Shown piece by piece: positions 1 to 11,466 of a DNA stretch of 64,000 bases (position 1 is its first letter; each line of letters opens with the position of its first letter). The stretch is taken from assembly GCA_002633005.1 (NCBI GenBank), contig NMRA01000732.1, positions 1 through 64,000 of the forward strand, written 5' to 3'. Both the position numbers and the translations under genes were made by a program. This DNA comes from Phoronis australis (taxonomy: Eukaryota > Phoronida > Phoronidae). Below the pieces are notes generated by a model. It was given only the letters and a program-made list of their open reading frames with translations, searched no databases and was not told where the DNA came from.

Positions 1-1019
1 GTTATGGGGTAGGTACTTCTTGGATCCTTATAACATCTTCTAACCATGTAATAAGGGTTAACAACGCGTGAGACAAGGACTTTAATAACAGCAATTTGCA
101 CTCATCGTTCAACCAAAATCTGTATTATCTGTAATATTTATTTGGTTAGCTATTTTTGAAAAGTTAGACATAAAAGTCTTGATCCACACAGTTTTTTTTA
201 GTAAAAAGATCACTACAAGAGAGCTGTTTGTGTAAACTTACATGTAAAAGCCTTGTTCAACGCACTTTTTGTAAAAACCTCTCTGTGTGTGTGGGGGGGA
301 GGCAGGCCTTCATGCAGCGTACGTCCTGGGCGTCCAAATGGACGCCGTAGCACTAATGTGGACACTCTGGCAAGGACGCCCAATGTATCATTTGGACGCC
401 CTGTCAATCAGAATTTCTCCAGTTTGGACACCCACATTGTAAGATTACTAAGACTCCCAGTTAATCAAAGAGAGAAGTTGGCCCTTTCAACTCAGAAAGT
501 CTCGCTGGTTCCCTGCGTGCTTAGCCCAGCCAGCACGCAGGTATCACCTAGTGGCACGCGCTTTAGCATTGGTCGAAAACCCCCCCGTAGATCCGCCACT
601 GCACAATTCCAAAAATTCACGCACATCGGCTCCAACTGATGAATCGACCGTCGGCGTCATGGTCTCTGCTTTGGTTTCTTGCGTTTCCACTAGGTGGTAG
701 ATAACACGCAGGAATCCTACTCAGTAACTCGCGTACCACTGGTTGATGTAACCTCGGCAGTCCGACATGCATGGTTAGCTTTACAAGAAAGAAAATTGCG
801 GACTATGAACGATTTTTTAGCCTTGTCATGCAAGTGGCGTTAACGTTACTAAGTACAGTAAATATTTCTTTTCGCTGCAGTAACGTGAATGTTCAATGGA
901 GGCGTGCTTGAAGCACATACTTTGAACAATCGAACACCCATCTGACCGATCGGATTTTACTGATGTGATATGCTCGGTTGAACATGAACTTAAGCACCGA
1001 TTTGTCTCTACTACCATAG
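1..1019. other. BCL7 upstream region, partly repeat-derived
   Basis: No supportable gene. Positions 187-441 contain two blocks repeated near 61.2-61.6 kb. The rest appears unique. The BCL7 5' UTR probably begins somewhere in 1020-1308, where CpG density rises. Confidence 0.5.
187..441. repeat. dispersed repeat, two blocks shared with 61223-61590
   Basis: Positions 187-297 match 61487-61590 (a T-rich start, then agtaaaa, cactaca, gctgttt, and a G-run end). Positions 302-441 match 61223-61370 (gcagcgtacgtc, gggcgtcca and ggacgcccaa motifs). The two blocks are in the opposite order at the two loci. This suggests one mobile family with rearranged modules. Family identity unknown. Confidence 0.6.
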
Positions 1020-1258
1020 ACTACGAGTAGCCTATCTGTGGTACAGCAGACAACATTTTTTCACATTTCCTCCATCAGTCATGCCAGTTTGTTTAGGAAA
1101 AGCGCTACATGTCGAGAACTCGACCACCCAACCAGAAGCGCCGATGTAAAAAATCCCGCGGCCGTGCGTGTTCTCTAATCCCTAGCGGACACTCAGGGAA
1201 CCAGGGAGTCATGACGGCCTGGATGTCGCCAATGCCACCTATAGGCAACCGGAGGGCA

Positions 1259-1267
1259 ACTTCCGGT
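1259..1267 (+). promoter_or_regulatory. ETS/GABPA-type site in BCL7 promoter or 5' UTR
   Basis: ACTTCCGGT, the reverse complement of the ETS consensus ACCGGAAGT, lies about 42 bp before the start codon in a CpG-containing stretch without an obvious TATA box. It is part of a short inverted repeat, GCAACCGGA at 1244-1252 against TCCGGTTGC at 1262-1270. ETS sites are common in housekeeping promoters. Function here is inferred. Confidence 0.45.
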
Positions 1268-1308
1268 TGCGAAGAGCGACTGTCTTTGTCTGAAAATTTG
1301 CTAGCAAG

Positions 1309-1400
1309 ATGATGTCCAGGTCCTTTCGTGCTGAGACGAGGAGTCGCGCTAAAGAAGATATAAAACGAGTCATCACTGCTATCGATAAAGTTAGGAAATG
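1309..1400 (+). CDS. BCL7: BCL7 exon 1 (start exon)
   Basis: Two adjacent in-frame ATGs (1309 and 1312), both with A at -3, open the frame. I list the first; the second gives the more family-like [12 protein letters not shown] start. The exon encodes the conserved N-terminal helix through VRK and ends in the split Trp codon TG|G at the donor GTAACG (phase 2). A 5.97-kb intron full of inverted repeats follows. Confidence 0.94.
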
Positions 1401-4400
1401 GTAACGTGCTTTAATCAGGGTACTGGTACCTGAACAACACCACGAACAACTAATGTCTTATCACAGACACAGAGGTCAGAGTAGGCAATGACCATCGCCT
1501 CTGTTGGCCCGAACCAGAGGCGATGCAGAGGCTATAGGCGCTCTGTACGCCGGAAGCTTTTCTGCGAATTATGCCTCGCACCGACTAAACCATCAAAGTC
1601 ACGTTGTTATAAATACCTTTTGTGCATAGAGGAACGCCTTAGGAGGTTGTCGATGTGTTTAATTCCTTCCAACTCGAACAAATACTCCCGTTATGAAACT
1701 TTTTCTTCGAGCAGTCCCTATTTCAGTTCCCAAAATCGTGAAATCAACATTTTCATTTTTTTAACCAGGCCGAAGGTCAGAAGTTGCGGATCTACCGGCG
1801 AACTTTGAAAGCTGAAGTTCCCGCCCTTCGTGTACGTGTTGCCAGGAACCAGCCGTGCATTTGCCGTGTTGTTAAACATTAAAATGTCAAATATGTGCAC
1901 AAAGACTATTAAATGTCATATCAGCATTTATTTTTATCAAATACAAACAATAATTCATTGAAATACAATCAGTTTCAAGTAACGCCAATTAAAGGCAAGT
2001 ATAAGTGGTGGCATTTTGGAAACGAATATTTGACTGACAAGACCGCAATGGCTCACCTTTGGCCTATTTAAAGATTGAGGTCATGAAGTCGCATCACCTA
2101 GCGAGCGCGGTAAAAATTGGAGCGTGCGCAGTATAAAAATGGTGAGTTCACGATTTTGGGAACTGAAATAGGGACTGCTCGAAGAAAAAGTTTGATAATG
2201 GGAGTATTTGTTCGAGTTGGAAGGAATTAAACACATCGACAACCTCCTCAGATGTTCCTCTATGCGCAAAAGGTATTTATAACAACGTGACTTTGATGGT
2301 TTAGTCAGTGCGAGGCATAATTCGCCGAAAAGCTTCCGGCGTACAGAGCGCCTATAGCCTCTGCATCGCCTCTGGTTCGGGCCAACAGAGGCGATGGTCA
2401 TTGCCTAATCACAGAGACAGACACAGAGTCAGAGTTAGCCAGCCAGCTAGCTGTATGAAGACCTGTCGTCAAAATACAGCTAGGTCCCACTGCGTGTATT
2501 TCTTCCTTAGACAGCGAAATTGCACACAGCCAAGGTAGTTCTGCTCGTCACCGCGCCATGAAACTTGTATCAACATGTAAAGCTAAAGACCGGACAGTGT
2601 GCATGCAAAATCTGGGAGTCAACCGACACTCACCTTGCCCGTTACAGCCGTTTAAGTGAAAAACAATGCAATAAACTTCATTTTCTTGCGTAACTCCATG
2701 CCTTTTCTAACAATGAAAAGTATTTTGTCGTTTTGAAAACAGTACGCTCGTGTCATGCGCACGCGCCATTTCCTAAATTTATGCGACATCTCTCGAGAGA
2801 TAATGATAGCTTGGAAGCAACAAAATTTCTTCTGAAATTCGATTTTTTGGTACCAAAATTCTAAAGACTTTTAATGAGGTGAAAACAGTTCTGATAATTT
2901 GTTGTGACGTGTACGCAGCCTCGTGAAAGAACAACAGTTGATTGAAGAATCGTCGAAAAAAGAAACTGGCCAATAGGTGACGCAAAATTTCATGGCGCCG
3001 AAAGCGGTCACTAAAGATCGCTCCACAACTTTAGTAGCAGAATAAGGGTAGAACGCCATTTTTGCCAACACCGTTAAATAATTTAAATTACTCAAGGAAG
3101 ACTGTAGTTTTTAATGACGCTAATTTTGTGTCAGATTTTATCTTACCACTTTTTTACCCGCATCGGTGCAAAGCTGTATATTTATATATATACAGCTTTG
3201 TACCAAGGCTAAGTCAGAGTTGGCCTTGGTACAAAGCTGTATACTAAATATACAGCTTTGCACCGATGTATCTAAAAAAAGTGGTAAGATAAAATCTGAC
3301 ACAAAATTAGTGTCATTAATCAACTGTTCTTCTTTCACGAGTTAGCGTACACTTCACAACAAATTATCGGAACTGGTTTCACTTCATTATAAGTTTTTAG
3401 AATTTTGATACCGAAAAACCGAATTTCAGAAAAAATTTTGCTGTTGCTAAGCTATCATCATCTCTCGAGAGATGTCGCAAAAATTTAGGAAATGGTGTGT
3501 GCGCATGACACGAGTGTACTGTTTTCAAAACGATGACATGGTTTTCATTGTTAGAAAAGGCGGAGAGTTACGCAAGAAAATGACGTTTATTGCATTGTTT
3601 TTCACTAAAACGGCTGTAACGGGCAAGTTGAGTGTCAGTTGATTACCGGGTTTTGCATGCACCCCGTCCAGTCTTTAGCTTTACATGTTGATACAAGTTT
3701 CACGGCGAGGTGACGAGCAGAACTACCCTGGCGTGCAATTTCGGGGTATACGGAAGAAATGCACACAGTGGTACCAACGTAGCTGTATTTTGACGACAGT
3801 CTTCATAGAGCTAGCTGTATGAAGACTTGCAAAAATACATCTAGGTACCACTGTATGTATTTCTTCCGTAGACCCCGAAATTGCACACAGCCAGGGTAGT
3901 TCTGCTCGTCACCTCACCGTGAAACTTGTATCAACATGTAAAGCTAAAGACCGGACGGGTTGCATGCAAAATCTGGGAATCAACCGACACTCAACTTGCC
4001 CGTTATAACCGTTCAAGTGAAAAACAATGCAATAAATGTCATTTTCTTGCGTAACTCTCCGCCTTTTCTGACAACGAAAAGTATATTGTCATTTTGAAAA
4101 CAGTACGCTCGTGTCACACACACGTGCCATTTCCTAAATTTCTGCTACACCTCTCGAGAGGTGATGATAGCTTGGCAGCAGCAAAATTTGTTCTGAAATT
4201 TGGTTTTTCGGTATCAAAATTCTAAAAACTTATAATGAAGTGAAACCAGTTCCGATAATTTGGTGGGACGTGTATGCAACCTCGTGAAAGAACAACAGTG
4301 ATTGAAGAATCGGTGAAAAAAGAAACTGGCCAATAGGTGACGCAATGTTTCATGGCGCCAAAAGCCGACGCAGAAGATCGCTCCACAACTTAAGCAGCTG

Positions 4401-7400
4401 AATAACAGTAGAACGCCATTTTTTCCAACACCGTTAAATAATCTAGTTTACTCAAGGAAGCCTGTACTTTTTAATTTGACGTAATTTTGTGTCAGATTTT
4501 ATCTTTCCACTTTTTTAGCCACATCAGTGCATAGCTGTATATTTAGTATACAACTTTGTACCAAGAGTAATCCTACTAGTGCTGTGCTGGATAAGAGATC
4601 AGTAGCTGTCTCGCAATTAAAAAATATCGCCAAAATTGTGTGTTTTCATTCAAAAGACACAGCACCATCTCAGGTAATCTCTCGAAGTCTTGCTTTTTAG
4701 CAATGTCCTATGGTTACTGAACTCTACCCTTGTGTGTGACGCAGTCACTGACACTGTATCACTATCATTCGGGCCACGTTCAGTTTGGTAGGCAGGTGCA
4801 GTGAAAGTATCTTGTGAGAAAAGCAAGAGCTTGAAAATATGCAAGATACTAGCATCACCATATTTTCCAAAGGAAGCACGGGATCACTCCAGCTTTTCTC
4901 CTGATTGTCTTGCCACATCTAGGGATCGAACGCAACTCTGTTTGTGAACTTAGCTCTCGCTTATAAGAAACAACCGCACACGGCTGTAGACAAATGCGCA
5001 AGTACTGAGACTTGAGCCCAGGATCTTTGGTGTGCAAGTCGAGCATCCAAGCTGATTCGCCAATAGAAATTGTCGTGTTGGCAAGTGATTTGTCGAAGTT
5101 TTTATTTGACTGCTTGCCCTAGTCATCTCGCCCATCGCATCATCGCTGGTGGTATCCTGATCTTTCAGTGACACTGGGGTGTGTCTTGGAATTTACCTTT
5201 GGCGACAATGACTGTGCTGGACATCAGTCAGGTTAGCCAGCCAGCTAGCTGCGTGAAGACTATCGTCAAAATACAGCTAGGTACCACAGTGTATTGAGCT
5301 CAGTTACATCCTGAAATTTTACACAGCCCAAGTAGTTCTGCTTGTCACCTTGTTGTGAAACTTCTATCATTAGAGCTAATGAACAGGGGGGAGGGGGGTA
5401 TGCATTCAAAACCTGGGCAACTGACACTCACCGTGCTCATTACATCCATTGAAGTGAAAAACAATCTAATAAACATCATTTTGTTGCATAATCTGTCGTC
5501 GTTTAGAAAACTGTATGCTCGTGACACATGTGTGCGCCATTTCCTAAATTATTTGCGACATCTCACAGCAGGTGACGGCAGCTTCGCAGCAGCAACATTT
5601 GTTTGGTGGTATTAAAGTACTAAGATCATATATCAAAATTAAATCAGGTCCGGTAATTTGATGAACGCAACCTTGTGGAAGAACTATTGATTGAATAATC
5701 AATGAAAAGAAAAACTGGCCAATCGTGATGCAATATTTCATGGCGCCGAAAGTCGATGCAAAAGATCGCTCCATAACTTTTGCAGCAGAATAACTTTGGC
5801 ACTAATTTTGTGTTAGATTTTATATAGCCATTTTTTTAACCACATTAGCATGATGTAGTATATTTAGTAAGGTTACAGTCTGGTCTGCTTTGCAATTTGG
5901 TGGAGCATAACTCTCATTCGAGTCCTATGTGTGCCTCTCTGGGTCATGAATTTCACCTTAATTAGGCACCAATGCTCAGAAAAATCCACAAGTACTGAAC
6001 CTGGTATCTTCAGTATCCAAGTCAAGCATCCAAATCAGTCTGCCAATAGGCAGTTGGTTGTTAGTGGCAGGCCATTTATAAAAGCATTAATTGACTGTAC
6101 GTCATACCCAGAACTGTAAAAACTCAAATTGCACGACCTGTAATTTATGTTCACTGACTTGTTAATTTGTGCCCAAACTCCCAAAACACAGTTTACACAC
6201 TCAAAAAGCACGGCTTATATACTCGCACGGCTTATATACTCGCACCCACCAAGAGAAAGATGACTTTGATGGTATGGTTCCTGGCACTTGCTGGACCTGA
6301 ATATTATTGGTTCTTTTGTGTTTTCCTTGGTTCCCTTAATTTGCGTTGGCTTGATTGTGGTGATCAGAACAATTGCAGTAAATAATCAGACGACAATGAT
6401 TACAGTAGTACGGGTTGTTGCATGTTGACATATTTGAGCAAAATTTGATGCCAGTCTCTTAATATCAATACTTAAATGGGTAAAAAAACCTGGTTTTCAT
6501 CTATTAACAGATATCAATAACTTTTCCATTCAGCTCTATAACCCTCGTCAGCCCTCAAAGGTTGGACCAAATTTGAAAACTCCTCATGCATGTAACCCGA
6601 GTTAAGTAACTGTAAGGAAATACCAACCACTTAGAATCATTCATTGGAACTGGAAATAATAAAGTGTAGTATCCCAGTAATAGATCTTGATATGGTCAGG
6701 ATGATGCAAAATATGAACACGAAAACTGGATTTAACTGTAGACAAATAGCTTGTATTGCTCTCAAATATGACTAACACTGAAGAAAGAGAATATATATCG
6801 GGCTACATTCTATAGAACTCTGTAGACTGCTTTGTACCAAAACACTCATTACCCAAACACTCAATAGACGTCGTTAGCATTCAGGAGATTGAAACTTCAA
6901 GTAGATAATAGAACAAATACATCTGTAAAAATAAAATACCAGGCACGCAGGACTCATGGGGAAGGTAGTCGCTGCTCATTGAGCACATGTGCCTTCCAAG
7001 TTGATTTGGGTACAAGTTGAGGTTGACCTGGATATAAGCTGACTTGAGTTCTGTACAAGTTGACTTGAGTACAGTACAAGTTGATTTAGAGCAAGTTGGC
7101 TATCACCACGTAAATAGACCTTGAAGATATGTCTTGTATGGTACATACGTTGGCCAGAGTTGATGGATGATATAGCCTACAGGCACGGTGTGGATGTTGA
7201 AGCTCTCGTGTGAACACACAATAATACACGTTGTTACGGTAACGAGGAATGTTGCTATGTTACTGGCTAGATTGGTAAAACATACCACATCTCAGTACTG
7301 TATGGTTCTGATGCAGTAAGTAAATGTTGAAGTTGCATATGTCTGATCAAGAATTATAACTTTTCAGGGAGAAGAAATGGGTTACCATTGGTGACACTAC

Positions 7401-10400
7401 AATGAGGATCTTCAAGTGGGTGCCAATGGTCAACCAAGATAAGGTGTGAATTGCAACTGCAGCTATTTCTGTTTTGGATTTATTTAGTAAAGTATATCTC
7501 CAAAACCTCTTTTGACTCTCAGACTATAGTAATTGAACTGACTGGTCATCACGTGCATTCTAACTTGTCTTTTATCCAAACCTGCATTTCGCCCCATCTA
7601 GCGTGTTAAAAACAAAATTCGAATTGAACCTTTTATGCTTGTACTGCGCCTTACTGTGTTAGGATTATATTTCAGTCACCGTAAGGAATGTCAAAACCAT
7701 CCGTGACTTCAGAGTTCTTTGGGGTTGCCTTACTATAAATTGTGGATTTGAAAATGGCATTTATTTGCAGTGCCTGGGACTTGAGTAGCCAGCTCACTCG
7801 ACAACAATTAAAAATTAAATTAGCGCTTCGGTTAAGTAGCTGCGTGATGCATATTAAACATGAAGATTTATCGTGGTCCATCAGAGTCCTTTGATTCTGT
7901 ACAAGTCTTCAGTGTAACATGTTCTTAGCTTAAAAGGTGAAGACTATTCACTACTTGAACACTTTGGTGGCGCTGCAAAAATGATTGTTGTTTAGTACAC
8001 AACGCCTCCTTTAGCATCAATTTTAACAATGCAAACATGAAAGTATGCGGGTTCCAAACATGCAGAACCATTGTAGCTGGGACATAATGCCTCGTTTTCA
8101 AGTATTATGGCCAATTCGTGCAAGTAGTGAATGGGTAACATTCGGTGTTGCCTTTGACAACTGTTCATTGGCCCAGATGTTTTTGTTTTATTCTTTTGTG
8201 CCTAAAATGTCAAGAAATTTTGACTGGGCTCAAAACAATTTCTGGCAGTGTCCTGCATCCAGGATTTTGTGACTTAAGAACTTGTCTATTCAGTTTTCAT
8301 TTAAGTTGAGAACTTAAAAAATGATAGAGCAGGCCCCCTACCAAGCCCACCTTCAGTTGTTAGTTGTGCTCACATGCAGGAGGATAAGCGGAAGGCACTG
8401 CAGCGACAAAAGTCCCGCGAAAAGCGCAAGTCTCAAAGTGAAGATCATGAGCAAGAAAACAAGGAGAATGCATGCTTGACTCAGGATGACACATCCAACA
8501 TGTCTAACCCTGACAGTACTGTCACAGACAAGTTCGATGCTTCTGCAACAGGTATTAGATCAGTGATACTATAGATCGTCAATTGACCTATGGCCAGGAT
8601 TTTGAATTACGGCTTAACTAACCAATCAGAACGCAGCATTCTTGACACACCTTCGTTTCCAAGCCGCCATGTTACCCGACAAACAACACGTTGCCGGGTA
8701 AAACTTATTATTTGTCAACATAGCGCAAGGGGCGGAGCTTGCGATAGGTCAATCATTGGAGGACATGTGTTGTGTGAATAAACTGATGACACTGCCATAG
8801 TCCAACACAATTACTTTTAGGATAGTGCTACTGTTAAACTTTGTGGAACTGTATGCGGACATTGGTGTTTGAGAGCAGTAGATGGTATGGATGAGAAAAA
8901 CATTTTTGAGTAGAATGTAAAAAAATTGTGTCAAAAAACTATCGCAGTTGGATTTCCAATAACCTTGCCAGTCAAATTAATATGTCCTCTTCTAGTCACC
9001 AGTATGTCCATGGAAATACAAAACTGATCATTTTGAGAGACATTACAGACCTTGGTCAGTTGCAGTTGTATCTAATGGTACACTTTTAAATTATCACTGT
9101 AGAGCTTCAGGCCTACAGTTGGCCTGGGAGTGTTTGCGGACTGCTCAGTAAGTCTAATGTTGTTGCATAATGACATTCTTAGTAGTTGTAATGAATCTAT
9201 TCAATGTTTGAGGTAACTCCTCTATGTTCCTGGATGAAAGCACCAGGCAGACAACCTTCAGCGAGATGAACGATGATTCTAACCTGTCATATCCCGAGTC
9301 CAACTCCAACAAAGTGTCGCTACAGGAGCAAGACTTAACACAAGAAGGGGACAGTGAGATGAGACTAGGTTGGCATTCAGTTTGAGTTTCAGTCGTAACC
9401 ATTTCTAGAGTCATAGGAGGCTAAATAAGCTGTTGGTAAAATTTGAATGAAACAAATATGTCCACTATGTCATTACAAACTTGTTTTACGTTATTAGACA
9501 TGAATTCAGGTTTTTTACTTATGGAAAATTCTGAAGTTAGATATTCTTTTTTTGGTTGTCTAGGAATGGTTAACTTGTTTCTATTTGTTCATGCTTTTCA
9601 TGTTGTTAATGCTCAGTATTTGTCCGACCTTGTCCTCTAAGAAGCTGAAGTGTCGGCACAGTATAGCTTTGACTACACGTTACTGACCCATAGTGTCTAC
9701 CATTGTGATTACAGCCATGAGCCTTGTGGGAAATGAAGAGAGCAACTCCCCAGAGAAGCCAACAAATAGTGCCGAGAATAGTCAGGGTTAGTTTACCAGG
9801 TGATAGACTCCTGAGAAAAAAGAACAAAGGGAAACTTAATACGACTGACGTTGGGACATCTTAAGGATGAATGAAATCCTTCACTGCATTAACTTTAGAT
9901 ATGCAAGATTAAATTACTTTAGCATTGGTGTAATGTACGTTTGATGCGCGTTTGCAACCACTGAACGACCGTTGCATTACTTGTGGAAAATTTTCTTTTT
10001 CGTCAATTTCTGTGTCTGTTGGAAATCGAGAACGTGTCACATTGAATTACTTCTAGATGCTAATTTGGAAATTGACATAAAAATCACCAACATGTATATG
10101 TGGGGAGCTGAGGGTCCGACAAGGGTTGTACGATATTCCTCCATTACACCAATGTTCAAGTGAGCGAGTAGGTGGAATCTGGCTCCATGCCCAAACTCCT
10201 ATGCTTTTAACTGCATTTTGTTGTTTGTCCCACGCATGTTGTATCAGTCGAGTGCAATACGGACATTTGATATTGTTTTCCGTATTTCCCTCCCAGACTA
10301 CAACAGTGCTCTCTGACATGGTAAGTTCAAAAGTAGGTTATTGTCAAATTGACGTCGTTAGCCAGTTAGATCATCAAACTTTCCTAAAATAGTAAAGTAA

Positions 10401-11466
10401 TACTTTTGCAGCAGTATAAATAACACTCAATATGCAATCAGATACAAACGTAACATCTGAAACAAAACCATTAATTATATGACACTTCTGTCTCAGTTTT
10501 CAATTTCTAAATATTATATCGTCTGCATCTGAGGTGCCGATTCCCCGGTAACCACTTATTAATATCAATAATTGTTGTTATTTAACTATTTTCAGGAAAT
10601 GTTACAAGTTCAATGCACAATTACTGTTATTTTCATTTTTGATTTCTCTTTTCAAGTAGTAAATCGTTACATTTAATCCTGTTTAATTTATTAGGGAAAA
10701 CTTGTAACCCACACAAGTACATACAGGATGTGATCCGCAACGTAAACAGTGTTGGTGAAGTATTAAAAAAATCTGCTGAAAAAATGAAAGAAACTTTGGA
10801 AATCTAAGCGTATGGGATAAATATGAAACATATACCCAGATTGGCATAGATGAATATACCACTCAACACTATTCCACGTATCGATACTCGGAATAATGTC
10901 TCGTGGGATATTACTTCATCTACGCCACTCTCAATATGTTTTTTGTATTTTTATCTCAGCTGCTTGACTTTTTAGTGACGTAGAACCTGCTTTGAAAGTA
11001 AGTGGCAGTGTAACCTTTTATCCTTTTTTACATTGTCCAGTGTATTACCCTGAAAGTCATGCAGCAGACGTGTTTTAAGAACCAAATTTACGCGTTACCA
11101 TTGAATGAAGGCTCGTTTGTGAAACTGTGGACACGGGCTGGTTGCAAGCCATAAGTGACTACGTATCAGTAATTTTGCAACTCACATTTTGTCTGGTGTC
11201 TTTTTTAAAAGCATGTTATCTCACTAGAGGACAAATAAAAATCAATTTGTAAGGAATGTCCTACTGAACACAAACATGTTTGAACTGTTCTTTTTATCAA
11301 TTTCTTGGACATGCAGAGCAAAAACAGAAGGTACTTCAATTTTTTTGGGATAGTCTAGTATTACTATTACCTTGCAGACTCTGAGCAAGATCCTCCAGTG
11401 TTAGAGAGAGAATCTGAAGATCCGCCAGCCAAGAAACAACGAACAGAGTCCTCTTCAGGCAGCTGA
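1309..11466 (+). CDS. BCL7: BCL7-family SWI/SNF (BAF) complex subunit, complete spliced gene
   Basis: Six exons join in frame: 1309-1400, 7368-7443, 8380-8551, 9213-9353, 9715-9786 and 11378-11466 (642 nt, 213 residues), close to the roughly 200-230 residues usual for BCL7A/B/C. The N-terminus holds the family signature: [17 protein letters not shown] in exon 1, then [20 protein letters not shown] across exons 1-2. The rest is acidic, Ser/Asn/Gln-rich and probably disordered, as in the family. It ends with a PPAKKQR basic patch that matches the PPSKKMK-like patch near the vertebrate C-terminus. BCL7 proteins are accessory subunits of mammalian BAF remodelers, bound to the core ATPase and acting in the nucleus. 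All junctions are GT-AG and phases match throughout. The gene is tail-to-tail with the syntaxin gene. Which vertebrate paralogue is closest cannot be told; an unduplicated pro-orthologue is likely. Confidence 0.95.
1482..1755 (+). repeat. foldback repeat family A, left arm
   Basis: About 270 bp that recur inverted at 2132-2406 and directly at about 63772-64000. The arms read as the same 106-residue open frame on opposite strands, but that frame has no recognisable domain and is a by-product of the duplication. With a spacer of roughly 375 bp the pair could fold back on itself. Confidence 0.8.
2132..2406 (-). repeat. foldback repeat family A, right arm (inverted copy)
   Basis: Inverted copy of 1482-1755, with shared stretches such as the caacagaggcgatggtcatt end and the aaaatcgtgaa end. 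Lies in BCL7 intron 1. Confidence 0.8.
2439..3205 (+). repeat. foldback repeat family B, copy 1
   Basis: Begins near ccagccagctagctgtatga and ends in tatacagctttgtacc. It recurs as an inverted copy at 3206-3800, a direct copy at 3801-4570 and a diverged copy at about 5227-5870. All contain a short palindrome around ctctcgagag. No transposase-like reading frame is seen, so this is a non-autonomous element family. Confidence 0.75.
3206..3800 (-). repeat. foldback repeat family B, copy 2 (inverted, internally deleted)
   Basis: Reverse complement of copy 1, meeting it head to head at the gctttgtacc ends near 3205. It lacks the part matching about 2946-3108. Copies 1 and 2 together make a hairpin of over 1.3 kb. 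Confidence 0.75.
3801..4570 (+). repeat. foldback repeat family B, copy 3
   Basis: Direct copy beginning gctagctgtatgaagac and ending ttgtaccaagag. It shares the cctcgtgaaagaacaac and aatttcctaaattt blocks with copy 1 and abuts copy 2. Confidence 0.75.
5227..5875 (+). repeat. foldback repeat family B, diverged copy 4
   Basis: Same start (agccagccagctagctg) and block order as copies 1 and 3, with many substitutions and indels. Probably the oldest copy at this locus. Confidence 0.65.
5876..7367. other. remainder of BCL7 intron 1
   Basis: No gene seen. It contains a 17-bp motif in two direct copies (gcacggcttatatactc, 6209-6243) and a degenerate tandem of a gtacaagttgacttga-like motif at about 7011-7100. 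The rest appears unique and AT-rich. Confidence 0.45.
7368..7443 (+). CDS. BCL7: BCL7 exon 2 (conserved core)
   Basis: The acceptor ttttcag completes the Trp codon from exon 1. The exon reads [20 protein letters not shown], the most conserved BCL7 block, and ends at AAG|GTGTGA in phase 0. The residues VNQDK lead into the variable region. Confidence 0.95.
8380..8551 (+). CDS. BCL7: BCL7 exon 3 (charged linker)
   Basis: After acceptor catgcag the exon encodes 57 residues. A basic stretch ([17 protein letters not shown]) comes first, comparable with the Lys-rich segment after the core block in vertebrate BCL7A. An acidic, Asn/Ser-rich stretch follows. The donor is ACAG|GTATTA, phase 1. The identity rests on position and phase between the core exon and downstream exons, not on strong sequence conservation. 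Confidence 0.9.
9213..9353 (+). CDS. BCL7: BCL7 exon 4
   Basis: Acceptor tgtttgag has a weak pyrimidine tract. Exon 3's G plus GT gives Gly, and an open, Ser/Asp/Asn-rich frame of 46 whole codons follows, through LTQEGD. The donor is GACA|GTGAGA, phase 1. Composition matches the low-complexity middle of BCL7 proteins. Confidence 0.85.
9715..9786 (+). CDS. BCL7: BCL7 exon 5
   Basis: Acceptor gattacag, then CC completing Thr, then [19 protein letters not shown] and further residues to the donor CAGG|GTTAGT, phase 1. The acidic/Ser-Pro composition and both phases fit the flanking exons. Confidence 0.85.
11378..11466 (+). CDS. BCL7: BCL7 exon 6 (terminal)
   Basis: Acceptor ccttgcag; exon 5's G plus AC gives Asp. 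The frame encodes an acidic stretch, then [14 protein letters not shown] and the stop TGA at 11464-11466. The basic patch resembles the conserved C-terminal motif of vertebrate BCL7 proteins and could serve in nuclear localisation or complex binding (inference). A 3' UTR of about 1.2 kb follows. Confidence 0.92.

Noticed and set aside
1488-2401. Two 106-codon open frames on opposite strands with almost the same protein
   Set aside because: They are the two arms of an inverted repeat with a third diverged copy at the window end. No domain, and the frame is explained by the repeat.
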